A DNA stretch of 37,900 bases from Lachnospira sp900551945. Lineage in GTDB: Bacteria; Bacillota; Clostridia; Lachnospirales; Lachnospiraceae. The position numbers and the translations under genes are program-made. This document shows positions 8,313 through 16,311 of this stretch, piece after piece. The stretch is taken from assembly GCA_048380335.1 (NCBI GenBank), contig DBFCCI010000089.1, positions 1-37,900 on the forward strand, given 5' to 3'. Below the pieces are notes generated by a model. It was not told where the DNA came from. It saw nothing but the letters and a program-made list of their open reading frames with translations, and did not search any database. Every line of letters starts with the position of its first letter. The stretch's first letter is position 1.

Positions 8313-8403
8313 TGATAGTGCCTATAATCAACTATTTTCGTGGCTTTTAACCCCACAGCAAGCTATGGGGTTTTTCGCCACTTATTTATAACTGGCACTA
8401 TCA
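8313..8403 (+). repeat. Nested palindromic element containing a terminator
   Basis: Three concentric stems lie between the dehydrogenase and decarboxylase genes: TGATAGTGCC/GGCACTATCA (8313-8322, 8394-8403), GTGGC/GCCAC (8340-8344, 8377-8381), and CCCCACAG/CTATGGGG (8351-8358, 8363-8370, one mismatch) followed by TTTTT. The inner hairpin plus T run is a good intrinsic terminator; the outer pair gives the whole 91-bp unit the look of a small palindromic repeat. Confidence 0.7.
8351..8375 (+). terminator. Intra-operon terminator or attenuator
   Basis: A CCCC/GGGG-based hairpin with a four-base loop and five T residues lies 53 bases before the nspC start. It would reduce read-through from the first three genes into the last three. 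Confidence 0.7.
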
Positions 8404-8427
8404 AAAATAACTGAAAGGATTTTACTT

Positions 8428-9615
8428 ATGAAATTTGACGAACTTCATACTCCTGTATACGTTATAGATGAAAAACAACTTATTGACAATTTGACTATTC
8501 TTTCAAATATTGAAAAACGTACAGGTTGCCATATTTTATTAGCACAAAAAGCATTTTCTGCGTATTCACAGTATCCTTTAATTGCAAAATATATAAGTGG
8601 AACTACTGCAAGTGGGCTTTTTGAAGCAAGACTTGGTCATGAATGTATGGGCAAGGAAAATCATGTATTTGCACCAGCTTTTACTAGACAAGATATGAAT
8701 GAGCTTGTAAAAATATGCGACCATATTGTATTTAATTCTATTAACCAATTAAAGCTACATAAACAAATGTGTATAAATGCTAATGTAAGTATAGGACTTC
8801 GCATTAATCCTGAATTTTCAACACAAAGTGACCATGCAATATATGACCCTTGCTCTTATGGAAGTCGTCTTGGTGTAACACTTGATAACATTTTAGCTGC
8901 ACTTAAAAATGACCCCAATATACTTAATGATATTAATGGAATACATTTTCATACACTTTGCGAACAAAATTCGGATGACCTTTTACGCACACTTAATGCT
9001 GTTGAAGAAAAGTTTGGATTTTTATTAAAACAAAAACAGATAGAATGGGTAAATTTTGGTGGTGGTCATCATATTACAAGAGCTGATTATAATATAGATA
9101 CACTTATACATTGTATACAACATATTAAAGATACATATAATGTTCAAGTCTACCTTGAACCCGGTGAGGCGGTGGCTTTAAATGCTGGTTATCTTATAAG
9201 CACAGTACTTGATAAAGTCGAAAATGGTATAACTACTCTTATACTTGACACATCTGCTGCCTGTCACATGCCCGATGTTCTTGAAATGCCTTACACTCCA
9301 CCTTTAAAAGGAGCTACAGCTCTTGAGAGATTTTCACTCAATCAAAAATTAGAAAATACAGATAAGCTTAATTCCTATAAATACCGTCTTTCTTCCTATA
9401 CTTGTCTTGCAGGCGATATTATAGGCGATTACGAATTTGACCATGAGATAAATATCGGCGATAGACTTGTATTTGAAGATATGGCTATATATTCTATGGT
9501 AAAAAATAACACTTTTAATGGTATTCCACTTCCTGATATAGCTTTAATGGATACTAACAACGACTGTAAAATTATTAAGCATTTTGGTTATGAAGATTTT
9601 AAAATGCGACTATAA
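8428..9615 (+). CDS. nspC: Carboxyspermidine/carboxynorspermidine decarboxylase
   Basis: 395 residues of the alanine-racemase-fold (type III) PLP decarboxylases. K41 in LLAQKAFSAYS is the expected Schiff-base lysine. GIHFHTLCEQ and FGGGHHI give phosphate and ring contacts, and LEPGEAVALNAGYL is typical of the NspC branch rather than of DAP or ornithine decarboxylases. It removes the carboxyl group from carboxyspermidine (or carboxynorspermidine), giving spermidine (or norspermidine). Start at ATG 8428 behind GAAAGGA. The aguA gene follows within 17 bases, with the same ribosome-site wording (GAAAGGATTTT) copied in front of it. Confidence 0.88.
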   Translation: MKFDELHTPVYVIDEKQLIDNLTILSNIEKRTGCHILLAQKAFSAYSQYPLIAKYISGTTASGLFEARLGHECMGKENHVFAPAFTRQDMNELVKICDHIVFNSINQLKLHKQMCINANVSIGLRINPEFSTQSDHAIYDPCSYGSRLGVTLDNILAALKNDPNILNDINGIHFHTLCEQNSDDLLRTLNAVEEKFGFLLKQKQIEWVNFGGGHHITRADYNIDTLIHCIQHIKDTYNVQVYLEPGEAVALNAGYLISTVLDKVENGITTLILDTSAACHMPDVLEMPYTPPLKGATALERFSLNQKLENTDKLNSYKYRLSSYTCLAGDIIGDYEFDHEINIGDRLVFEDMAIYSMVKNNTFNGIPLPDIALMDTNNDCKIIKHFGYEDFKMRL

Positions 9616-9632
9616 ACGAAAGGATTTTGTCT

Positions 9633-10760
9633 ATGGAAATATTGCAAAGTACTCCTGCTTGTGACAATTTCAGAATGGCAGCAGAATTTGAAAAACATCA
9701 TGGTTGTCTTATGATATGGCCTGAAAGACCCGGCTCATGGATATACGGCGCAAAATCAGCTCAAAAAACATTTGCCCAAATTGCTACTGCTATAAGTCAA
9801 AGCGAACAACTCTATATGCTCGTATCTAAACAGCAACAAGAAAATGCAAAACAATTGTTACCATCATGCGCCCACATCATCACAATGCAATCAGACGATG
9901 CTTGGGCAAGAGATACTGGTCCTACCTTTGTTGTAAGTGGCAATTCAGCTACACCTTATGACAGTCGTATAGTAAGAGGTATTAACTGGGAATTTAATGC
10001 TTGGGGTGGAACATTTGACGGACTATATGCCAACTGGGACAATGACAATCTTATTGCAAAAAACTTTCTTAATATAATAAATTGTGATTGTTATAATGCT
10101 TCTCCTTTTGTGCTAGAAGGTGGCTCTATACACAGTGATGGTGAAGGAACACTTCTTGTTACAGAAAGTTGTCTTTTAAGTAAGGGACGCAACCCCAACC
10201 TTAGCAAATCGGATATTGAAAATAAATTAAAACAATATCTAAATGTATCTAAGATAATCTGGCTTCCTTATGGCATATATAACGATGAAACTAACGAACA
10301 CGTTGACAATATATGTGCCTTTACTGCTCCTGGTGAAGTTGTGCTTGCATGGACAGATAACATTGATGACCCACAATATAATATGAGTAACGCCTGTCTT
10401 GAAGTTCTTAATAATACAACTGACGCTTTAGGTAGACAAATAAAGGTGCGAAAACTTCCAATTCCTTCTAAACCTGTATGTATAACAGAATATGAATGTA
10501 ATGGATTTAAGTTTGAAGACGGTGAAGATATTCGCACACCGCAAGAACGTCTTGCAGCATCTTATGTTAATTTTTATATTTCAAACGACTCTGTCATCGT
10601 TCCACAATTTAACGATATAAATGACTCAATAGCTGTTAAGATATTATCAGAAGCATTTCCTGACCGAACAATAATTCCTATCTATGCAAGAGATATTATT
10701 GTCGGTGGTGGAAATATCCATTGTATAACACAACAAATACCAGCAGGAATTAACATATAG
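9633..10760 (+). CDS. aguA: Agmatine deiminase
   Basis: 375 residues from ATG 9633, which sits eight bases after AAAGGA; a TTG two codons upstream is not needed. The protein belongs to the guanidino-modifying (PAD-like) family. MIWPERPGSWIYG near the N terminus, DDAWARDTGPTF, FNAWGG, the NEHVDNICAF histidine region and the C-terminal GGGNIHCITQQIP with the catalytic Cys (about residue 364) are all intact. It hydrolyses agmatine to N-carbamoylputrescine and ammonia. It lies directly between nspC and aguB and receives agmatine from SpeA at the front of the cluster. Confidence 0.95.
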   Translation: MEILQSTPACDNFRMAAEFEKHHGCLMIWPERPGSWIYGAKSAQKTFAQIATAISQSEQLYMLVSKQQQENAKQLLPSCAHIITMQSDDAWARDTGPTFVVSGNSATPYDSRIVRGINWEFNAWGGTFDGLYANWDNDNLIAKNFLNIINCDCYNASPFVLEGGSIHSDGEGTLLVTESCLLSKGRNPNLSKSDIENKLKQYLNVSKIIWLPYGIYNDETNEHVDNICAFTAPGEVVLAWTDNIDDPQYNMSNACLEVLNNTTDALGRQIKVRKLPIPSKPVCITEYECNGFKFEDGEDIRTPQERLAASYVNFYISNDSVIVPQFNDINDSIAVKILSEAFPDRTIIPIYARDIIVGGGNIHCITQQIPAGINI

Positions 10761-10775
10761 AAATGAGGTTTATAA

Positions 10776-11645
10776 ATGAGAAATGTAAAATACGCAGCAA
10801 TACAAATGAAATGTTGTAATTCTGTTGAAGAAAATATTAAAAAGGCTGACAAAATGGTAAGAGAGGCGGCTTCTAATGGTGCTAATATTATTTTACTTCC
10901 TGAACTATTTGAAAGACCTTATTTTTGTCAGGAACGCAATTACGATTATTATTCATACGCCACTCCGGTAAATGATAACCCAGCCGTTAAGCATTTTAAG
11001 GAAGTCGCTCGTGAACTTAATGTCGTCTTGCCAATAAGTTTTTATGAACGTGATGAAAATGTATTTTTTAACACTGTTGCTGTTATTGATACTGATGGGA
11101 GTGTTCTTGGAATATATAGAAAAACTCATATTCCAGACGACCATTATTATCAAGAAAAATTCTACTTTACACCGGGAGATACTGGTTTTAAAGTATGGGA
11201 TACAAAATACGGTAAAATTGGTGTTGGTATATGCTGGGACCAGTGGTTTCCTGAAACTGCTAGATGTATGACAGTAATGGGAGCTGAAATATTATTTTAC
11301 CCTACAGCCATCGGTTCTGAACCTATTCTTGAAGTTGACAGTATGCCGCACTGGAGAAGATGTATGCAGGGTCATTCTGCTTGCAATATCGTTCCAGTAG
11401 TCGCCGCTAACCGAATTGGTGAAGAAATAGTACTTCCTAGTGAAGCAAATGGCAATCAAAGTTCTTCACTTATATTTTACGGTTCTTCCTTTATCACTAA
11501 TGCAACTGGTGAAATTACATCTCAAGCTTCAAGAGATAAAGAAGAAATTATATACGGTGAAACTGACCTTGATGATAATAGAAATCTTAGAGTAAGCTGG
11601 GGATTATTTAGAGATAGACGACCAGAAATGTATAAAGAAATATAG
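10776..11645 (+). CDS. aguB: N-carbamoylputrescine amidase
   Basis: 289 residues of the nitrilase superfamily. The catalytic Glu (E43 in LLPELFE), Lys (K116 in YRKTHIP) and Cys (C153 in GVGICWDQWFPE) are all visible. The YRKTHIPDDHYYQEKFYF stretch and the total length fit AguB specifically. It converts N-carbamoylputrescine to putrescine, CO2 and ammonia, completing the arginine-to-putrescine route, and putrescine then feeds the carboxyspermidine dehydrogenase. The start follows GAGG, 15 bases after aguA. A strong terminator closes the cluster. Confidence 0.95.
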   Translation: MRNVKYAAIQMKCCNSVEENIKKADKMVREAASNGANIILLPELFERPYFCQERNYDYYSYATPVNDNPAVKHFKEVARELNVVLPISFYERDENVFFNTVAVIDTDGSVLGIYRKTHIPDDHYYQEKFYFTPGDTGFKVWDTKYGKIGVGICWDQWFPETARCMTVMGAEILFYPTAIGSEPILEVDSMPHWRRCMQGHSACNIVPVVAANRIGEEIVLPSEANGNQSSSLIFYGSSFITNATGEITSQASRDKEEIIYGETDLDDNRNLRVSWGLFRDRRPEMYKEI

Positions 11646-11661
11646 ACGTAATCATATTCAA

Positions 11662-11712
11662 AGTTCAGCCGTTTTAGTAAAATTTTACATTATAAAGCGG
11701 CTGAACTTTTTT
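11662..11712 (+). terminator. Terminator at the end of the polyamine cluster
   Basis: AGTTCAGCCG (11662-11671) and CGGCTGAACT (11698-11707) form a perfect 10-bp stem followed by T residues. It begins 17 bases after the aguB stop. On the other strand it also ends the small peptide transcript, although the T tract there is weak. Confidence 0.85.
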
Positions 11713-11713
11713 A

Positions 11714-11800
11714 CTACTTATTCCACTCTAATATTTCAGTTGCAATTAATCCAGCAGTTATTATAATTCCACCAATTCCTATTATAAGACTCATTTTCAT
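11714..11800 (-). CDS. Small hydrophobic membrane peptide (26-28 residues)
   Basis: The peptide begins MKMSLIIGIGGIIITAGL and ends with IATEILEWNK: one membrane span followed by a short charged tail. GGAG stands eight bases before the second ATG (11794) and only two before the first (11800), so the 26-residue form is more likely. It has its own strong promoter and a 5' hairpin, and a terminator follows the stop. I do not recognise the family. Size and layout resemble type I toxins or small accessory peptides of membrane transporters such as the nearby Nramp-like protein, but neither role is shown. Confidence 0.6.
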   Translation of the reverse strand: MKMSLIIGIGGIIITAGLIATEILEWNK

Positions 11801-11821
11801 TTCTCCATTCTTCCTTTATTA

Positions 11822-11843
11822 AACCTTGTAGCCACTCAAGGTT
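11822..11843 (-). promoter_or_regulatory. 5' hairpin in the leader of the small peptide mRNA
   Basis: AACCTTG and CAAGGTT flank an eight-base loop. With transcription starting near 11845, this stem would lie at the very 5' end of the mRNA, before the ribosome site, as in stabilised or translation-controlled small-peptide messages. Confidence 0.6.
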
Positions 11844-11851
11844 CATTTAAT

Positions 11852-11881
11852 TTTATACTATCATCTTAATAATATTGTCAA
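11852..11881 (-). promoter_or_regulatory. Strong promoter of the small peptide gene
   Basis: Minus-strand TTGACA (11876-11881), 18 bases, then TATAAA (11852-11857). It lies downstream of the Nramp-like gene's terminator, so the peptide gene is an independent unit. Confidence 0.65.
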
Positions 11882-12023
11882 TAATTCACACTCCTTTAGT
11901 CCTTATTCTTAATTTTCTAAATTCACTTAAATATTAATATATTTAAAATCCAACCGCAAAACGCCAACTTACATTATCAAAAAACTTTATAAAATTAAAA
12001 TAAACATCTTAATTTTTTATATT

Positions 12024-12087
12024 AATTAAAAAATGTCGCAATAATTTTATGACATTCTATTATTAATATCATAAAAACTATTGCGAC
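12024..12087 (-). terminator. Terminator of the Nramp-like gene
   Basis: A long stem is formed by GTCGCAATA (12035-12043) with TATTGCGAC (12079-12087), extended by TTTTATGA/TCATAAAA. On the minus strand it ends in a T-rich tract. Confidence 0.8.
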
Positions 12088-12120
12088 TTAAAATATATTA
12101 GTGAGGTATTTACTTTTATA

Positions 12121-13389
12121 TTACTTAATTATTGAATTAATAAGTTTTGGAATATAGTTCCACAATGCTGAACAAGTCATCACAAGTGCGAAAAGATAAC
12201 TTATAAGCATACATATTTGAAGTACTCTCGGTGTTTTATAGCCTTCATTTACTTCTTTTTTAAATAACATTCTTAATACGAAAAATCCTCCAAATGGAGT
12301 TGCTATTGCTGTTGCAATATTTGCTATAAATATAAGCTGTGTTGGTGAGCCACCGTATGTATAACATATTACTGCTGCAAATGCTATACAAGCAAGACAG
12401 CCATATCTTATAAACTTTGACTCAAGATTAACAGGTTTGTCAATTCCAGCGCCCAATAATACCATTCCTCTTTGTGTATTACCAAGCAAAGAGGAAAAGC
12501 CTGCGGCAAGAAGTGCAATACCCATTACAACTGGTGCTGCATTTCCTAAAAATGGCACAAGCAAATCTCCTAATTGCGCTGGGGCTGTAATCTTTGTTCC
12601 AGTTGGGTGAAGCACTATCGCTCCAACAAGTACAATCGCTCCGGATATAAGAATAACTGAGATAACATGAGCTATTGCATCTGCTAACATAATACCATTA
12701 AACATATCTTCTTTTTTCCATTTTTTCTCAACACCAAGATATGTTCCGTAAATACCGGCTGTAATTGCAGCATTAGTACTTACATAAGCAAGTGCTGTTG
12801 TAAGACTTCCATCGGCAATCTGCCAGTGAACAAAGCCACTTCCTAATTCGCCCCAATCTGGGCCTCCTGTTGCAACAAGAGTAGCATAAAAACATATTAT
12901 CATTCCTACAATACATGCTGTTATCAATTTTTCAACTTTTGAATAAACCCCTTTTGTAAAATAACAAGCTAAGATTATAGCAATCATAATAAGCGAACCA
13001 AGCTTCCAATTTATCCCAAACACAAGATTCATACCAGCTCCCGAACCTGTGATGTTACCCATTGTAAAGAATAAACAAGAAAGAAAGGTTGCAATTCCCA
13101 CAATACCTGCTGCTACCTTTCCATAATAATGTCTTATCGCATGAATTATAGGCATTCCTGTAAGCATTGATATTCTATATGATGCTAACATAAATGTAAT
13201 GCCCATAAATGCAATTGGTATAAGCAACCAAATCATTGAATATCCATAATTAGAACCAAGCATGGCAGATGTTGTAATATTTCCTGGGCCAATAACAACA
13301 CCCGCAAGAATAATACCAGGCCCTATTCTTTTAAGTAACTCCATAGGAGTCGCTTTTTTAACTTTTTTCTCATCAAATTGTTCTCCCAT
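12121..13389 (-). CDS. Nramp-fold transporter lacking the canonical metal ligands
   Basis: 422 residues with about 11 membrane spans, of the SLC11/Nramp family in the APC superfamily. The first span reads GPGIILAGVVIGPGNITTSA (residues 23-42), matching the Nramp TM1 but with GPGN instead of DPGN: the metal-binding Asp is Gly. In TM6 the usual MPH motif is absent and the segment reads STNAAITAGIYGTYLG (202-217). In characterised Nramps these Asp and Met residues bind Mn/Fe, so a different substrate is likely. The gene lies 85 bases after a DHDPS/NAL-family lyase gene on the same strand, behind GGAG. A substrate or product of that lyase is a reasonable guess for the cargo. It is not a typical MntH. 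Confidence 0.75.
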   Translation of the reverse strand: MGEQFDEKKVKKATPMELLKRIGPGIILAGVVIGPGNITTSAMLGSNYGYSMIWLLIPIAFMGITFMLASYRISMLTGMPIIHAIRHYYGKVAAGIVGIATFLSCLFFTMGNITGSGAGMNLVFGINWKLGSLIMIAIILACYFTKGVYSKVEKLITACIVGMIICFYATLVATGGPDWGELGSGFVHWQIADGSLTTALAYVSTNAAITAGIYGTYLGVEKKWKKEDMFNGIMLADAIAHVISVILISGAIVLVGAIVLHPTGTKITAPAQLGDLLVPFLGNAAPVVMGIALLAAGFSSLLGNTQRGMVLLGAGIDKPVNLESKFIRYGCLACIAFAAVICYTYGGSPTQLIFIANIATAIATPFGGFFVLRMLFKKEVNEGYKTPRVLQICMLISYLFALVMTCSALWNYIPKLINSIIK

Positions 13390-13399
13390 ACGCCTTCTC

Positions 13400-13452
13400 C
13401 TATTATCAAGGGCAGCGACCTAGTATATTTAATACCAGACCCCTGCCCCCTA
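13400..13452 (-). promoter_or_regulatory. Hairpin between lyase and transporter genes
   Basis: On the minus strand GGGCAG and CTGCCC enclose an imperfect inner stem (TGGTA/TACTA). No T tract follows. It lies just before the GGAG of the transporter gene, so it may stabilise or process the two-gene mRNA rather than terminate it. Confidence 0.4.
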
Positions 13453-13474
13453 ATTATAAGTGTTTGGTTATCTT

Positions 13475-14446
13475 TTACTTAAACTGACTCATGTCAACCT
13501 TTTCCATCTTACTTCTTTCAAGTCCAAGTGAAATCCAGTCCTTTTCTTCTTGATTTAATGGAAGTACTGGCTTTCTCATTAAGCCACTTGAGAAAATTCC
13601 TCTCTGAACTAATGCTTCTTTTAATCTTGCATGAGCTTCACCAGATGGTTGTCCACCACCATATATAGCCTGTGAAATATGGTAAATTCTATTTGACCAG
13701 TCTTGAGCTTCTTTTAATGTATGCTTATCTGGATGAGAGAATACATCCCATGCTGGACAAATAATTTCTGGAACACAACCTGCAAATCCGATTAATGCAC
13801 CATCCATTCCTGGGAACCAGCTTACGCAAAGTGTTTCATCGTGACAAGTAATTAATGAAATGTCTGGACACTCCTGACGAAGAAGTCTTACATCATGTTC
13901 ATAAATAGATGTTACTCTTGTACCCATCTTAATACATTTAACATGGTCGATTTCCTTACACATCTTAATTAATGTTTCTACTGGATAAAATGCTTTGCTT
14001 GTTGCAGGATAAAGATGGATAATAATATCAATATCTGCTCCTTCTGCTACATCTTTTACATATTCAAATGGTGCGTCTTTGTGCATTCCGAAACGAAGCC
14101 ACATATGTGGTGGCATTAAAAGGATACCATCTGCTCCGGCTTCCTTAGCTTCCTTAGCCATTTCAATTGACTCTGCTGTATTTTCACAATTAACACCAGA
14201 AATAATTGTCATTACATCGCCACATTCTTCGCTACAAATTTCTACAACACGTTTACGTTCTGCTCTTGTAAGTCCTGTAATTTCACCTGTGTGACCGTTA
14301 CATACAAGTCCTTCAATTCCTTTTCCGTAGAAAGATTTAATCCAACGAAGATATGCTCTGAATTCTGGTTCATTAATTGAATAATCATCGTTTAAAGGTA
14401 CTGATACTGCTGGGAATATTGTTTTAAATGTTTTTACTTTTGCCAT
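13475..14446 (-). CDS. Dihydrodipicolinate synthase/N-acetylneuraminate lyase family enzyme
   Basis: 323 residues, a class I aldolase TIM barrel. The Schiff-base lysine is K173 in VKCIKMGT, the catalytic tyrosine Y146 is in HLYPATS, and the carboxylate-binding loop reads GHTGE (51-55) in place of the GTTGE of true DapA. The extra C-terminal length and altered loop suggest a catabolic member that cleaves or dehydrates a keto acid, rather than lysine biosynthesis. The substrate is not deducible. It is the first gene of a two-gene unit with the Nramp-like transporter, under a strong promoter carrying a LacI-type operator and opposite a LacI-family regulator gene. Start at ATG 14446 behind AAAGGAG. 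Confidence 0.8.
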   Translation of the reverse strand: MAKVKTFKTIFPAVSVPLNDDYSINEPEFRAYLRWIKSFYGKGIEGLVCNGHTGEITGLTRAERKRVVEICSEECGDVMTIISGVNCENTAESIEMAKEAKEAGADGILLMPPHMWLRFGMHKDAPFEYVKDVAEGADIDIIIHLYPATSKAFYPVETLIKMCKEIDHVKCIKMGTRVTSIYEHDVRLLRQECPDISLITCHDETLCVSWFPGMDGALIGFAGCVPEIICPAWDVFSHPDKHTLKEAQDWSNRIYHISQAIYGGGQPSGEAHARLKEALVQRGIFSSGLMRKPVLPLNQEEKDWISLGLERSKMEKVDMSQFK

Positions 14447-14556
14447 AATTAAAAATCTCCTTTTACTTTTAATTTATTATTTTATAATTTGATATATTTT
14501 CGTTAAGTTATGACACATTAACTGCCATCCGTTGCGCATCGGTTAAATTTGTTTTA

Positions 14557-14570
14557 TGCAATCGTTTGTA
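14557..14570 (-). promoter_or_regulatory. LacI-family operator at the lyase promoter
   Basis: TGCAATCGTTTGTA fits the general TGNAANCGNTTNCA operator of LacI-family regulators at all but one defined position. It lies about 14 bases downstream of the -10 box, overlapping the expected start of transcription, so binding should repress. Confidence 0.65.
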
Positions 14571-14583
14571 TCGCTGTGATTAT

Positions 14584-14612
14584 TTTATACCACATCACTT
14601 TTTTATAGTCAA
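14584..14612 (-). promoter_or_regulatory. Promoter of the lyase-transporter operon
   Basis: Minus-strand TTGACT (14607-14612), 17 bases, then TATAAA (14584-14589). The leader to the lyase start codon is about 130 bases. The rest of the 607-base divergent region (14613-14960) is AT-rich and I see nothing further in it. Confidence 0.7.
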
Positions 14613-14968
14613 TATTTTATGCAACTTCTGCAATATTTTGCATAAAAATAGTATTTTTTAGGTTAAAATGTATTGAAATAACATATACATTCCTATATTC
14701 ACATATAAATATTGATAATTTTAAAGTTCTGTAATAGCTTTTATTGGTTATTTTTACAACTGTAATTTCACATTTAAAATAAAACATCTAAATAATCTTA
14801 ATCGGCTTTATTACTTAATTTATAATGATAATAATTCCATTACCATTTATCATAAAAATCTGCACTTTTTCTAATAAAAATAAGCATGTTTTATAATTAT
14901 GTTGAAAATACTTTAAAACACTACATGATTAATTTACTTCATATTACTTAAACAATTCTTTTTTAGTA

Positions 14969-14997
14969 TTGTAATCCTTATCAAAATATAGTATATT
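14969..14997 (+). promoter_or_regulatory. Promoter of the LacI-family gene
   Basis: TTGTAA (14969-14974), 17 bases, TATATT (14992-14997). Confidence 0.55.
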
Positions 14998-15007
14998 AAA
15001 TTATATA

Positions 15008-15021
15008 GACAAACGTTTTCA
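15008..15021 (+). promoter_or_regulatory. LacI-family operator at the regulator's own promoter
   Basis: GACAAACGTTTTCA shares the ACAAACG half-site with the operator of the divergent operon and lies just after the -10 box. This suggests autoregulation. Confidence 0.6.
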
Positions 15022-15053
15022 TTAAGTTTGCATTAAAGAGGAGGGATTTTATT

Positions 15054-16049
15054 ATGGCTACATTAAAAGACGTTGCAAAACTGGCTTGTGTTGATGTTAG
15101 CACAGTATCAAGGGCTTTGAACAACACATCTTATGTTCACCCAGATACAAAAAAGCGAATTATGGCAGCAGTTGAACAATTAAGCTACAAGCCCAATATT
15201 TTAGCAAAAGGACTTAGACAGGGAAAACGCAATACCATTGGCGTAGTAGTTCCACGACTTCATTTAACATTATATGCTGATATGATGCAGGGTATAGAAA
15301 ATGAATGTCGAAGTCTTGGATATGCAACAATGGTTTGCATAACAGAAGACGACTGCGACCTTGAAAAAGATTATCTTAATAGATTAAGAAATGGTTTCGT
15401 TGACGGAATAATAATTGCAGGAACTGGTAAGAATAATCACCTACTTCGAGATATTCACATAGACGGTCTTGGCATAATCCAAATCGTGCGTAAGCAGGAT
15501 AAGTCATTAAGTAGTGTTATTGCTGATTACGATGCTTGTGGTTATGATACTGTAAAATACTTATATGACAAAGGTTGTAGAAATATTGGTCTTATTAATG
15601 GTTCTATGAACTATGCACCATACAAGGAAAGATATAATGGTTTTCAACGAGCAATTAAAGAGCTTGGATTAAATGAATACTGTGCTGATTCGCCCGACTC
15701 TATTAATAGCTTTGGATATGGCTATCAGTGTACTGAACAACTTTTAAATAATAATCCTAAACTTGATGCTATTATGGCTGCCGTTGATATACAAGGTATG
15801 GCTGCATTAAGAGCTTTAAAGGTGCATGGACTTAAAGTTCCGCAAGATGTACGCCTTGTAAGTCTTACTGGTCACTCTATTGGAAATATGCTTGAAACCA
15901 CGATGACATCTCTTGAAATTCCAGCTTATGAGATGGGGCGTAAGGCAGTTAAAATGCTTATTGAAGAAATAGAAGCTCCTAAAGATTCAAAACCTAGCCC
16001 ACAACACCTTGTCTTTCCTGCTTCTTTAGTCGAACGAGAAAGCTCATAA
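15054..16049 (+). CDS. LacI-family transcriptional regulator
   Basis: 331 residues. The N-terminal helix-turn-helix reads ATLKDVAKLACVDVSTVSRA with the hinge helix around PNILAKGLRQGKRNTIGVVVP. The rest is a periplasmic-binding-protein-like sensor domain (about 60-331). GAGGAGGG precedes the ATG. It is divergent from the lyase/transporter operon, and similar operators are found at both promoters, so it probably represses both in the absence of a small-molecule inducer. The ligand may be the lyase substrate. It has its own terminator. Confidence 0.92.
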   Translation: MATLKDVAKLACVDVSTVSRALNNTSYVHPDTKKRIMAAVEQLSYKPNILAKGLRQGKRNTIGVVVPRLHLTLYADMMQGIENECRSLGYATMVCITEDDCDLEKDYLNRLRNGFVDGIIIAGTGKNNHLLRDIHIDGLGIIQIVRKQDKSLSSVIADYDACGYDTVKYLYDKGCRNIGLINGSMNYAPYKERYNGFQRAIKELGLNEYCADSPDSINSFGYGYQCTEQLLNNNPKLDAIMAAVDIQGMAALRALKVHGLKVPQDVRLVSLTGHSIGNMLETTMTSLEIPAYEMGRKAVKMLIEEIEAPKDSKPSPQHLVFPASLVERESS

Positions 16050-16050
16050 T

Positions 16051-16103
16051 AAAAAAGCTCCTATTTATATTGCGTATGTCAATAAATGGGGGCTTTATTT
16101 TTT
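16051..16103 (+). terminator. Terminator of the LacI-family gene
   Basis: AAAGCTCC and GGGGGCTTT, with ATTTAT/ATAAAT inside, form a stem followed by a T-rich tract, starting directly after the stop codon. Confidence 0.75.
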
Positions 16104-16229
16104 GACGAATATTGTCTACATATGTCGTATATAAAGTTACACTATTACAGTCTCTTTTCTCACCTTTCTAACTTCAAATCTTATACTTTTTCCACCTCCC
16201 ACCAAACAAAAACTTTTCCACAATTTATA

Positions 16230-16302
16230 AAATAAAAAATAACACTATTAAACAACTTTCTTACTCATTAATAAATACAAGTTAAAAATCATTTAATAGT
16301 GT
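16230..16302 (-). terminator. Terminator of the beta-lyase gene
   Basis: ACACTATTAAA (16242-16252) and TTTAATAGTGT (16292-16302) are perfectly complementary over 11 bp with a 39-base loop. A T-rich run follows on the minus strand. Confidence 0.65.
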
Positions 16303-16311
16303 CAACCAATT

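Noticed and set aside
12121..13389. Plain manganese transporter MntH
   Set aside because: The DPGN and MPH motifs that bind the metal are replaced, so the usual name would mislead.
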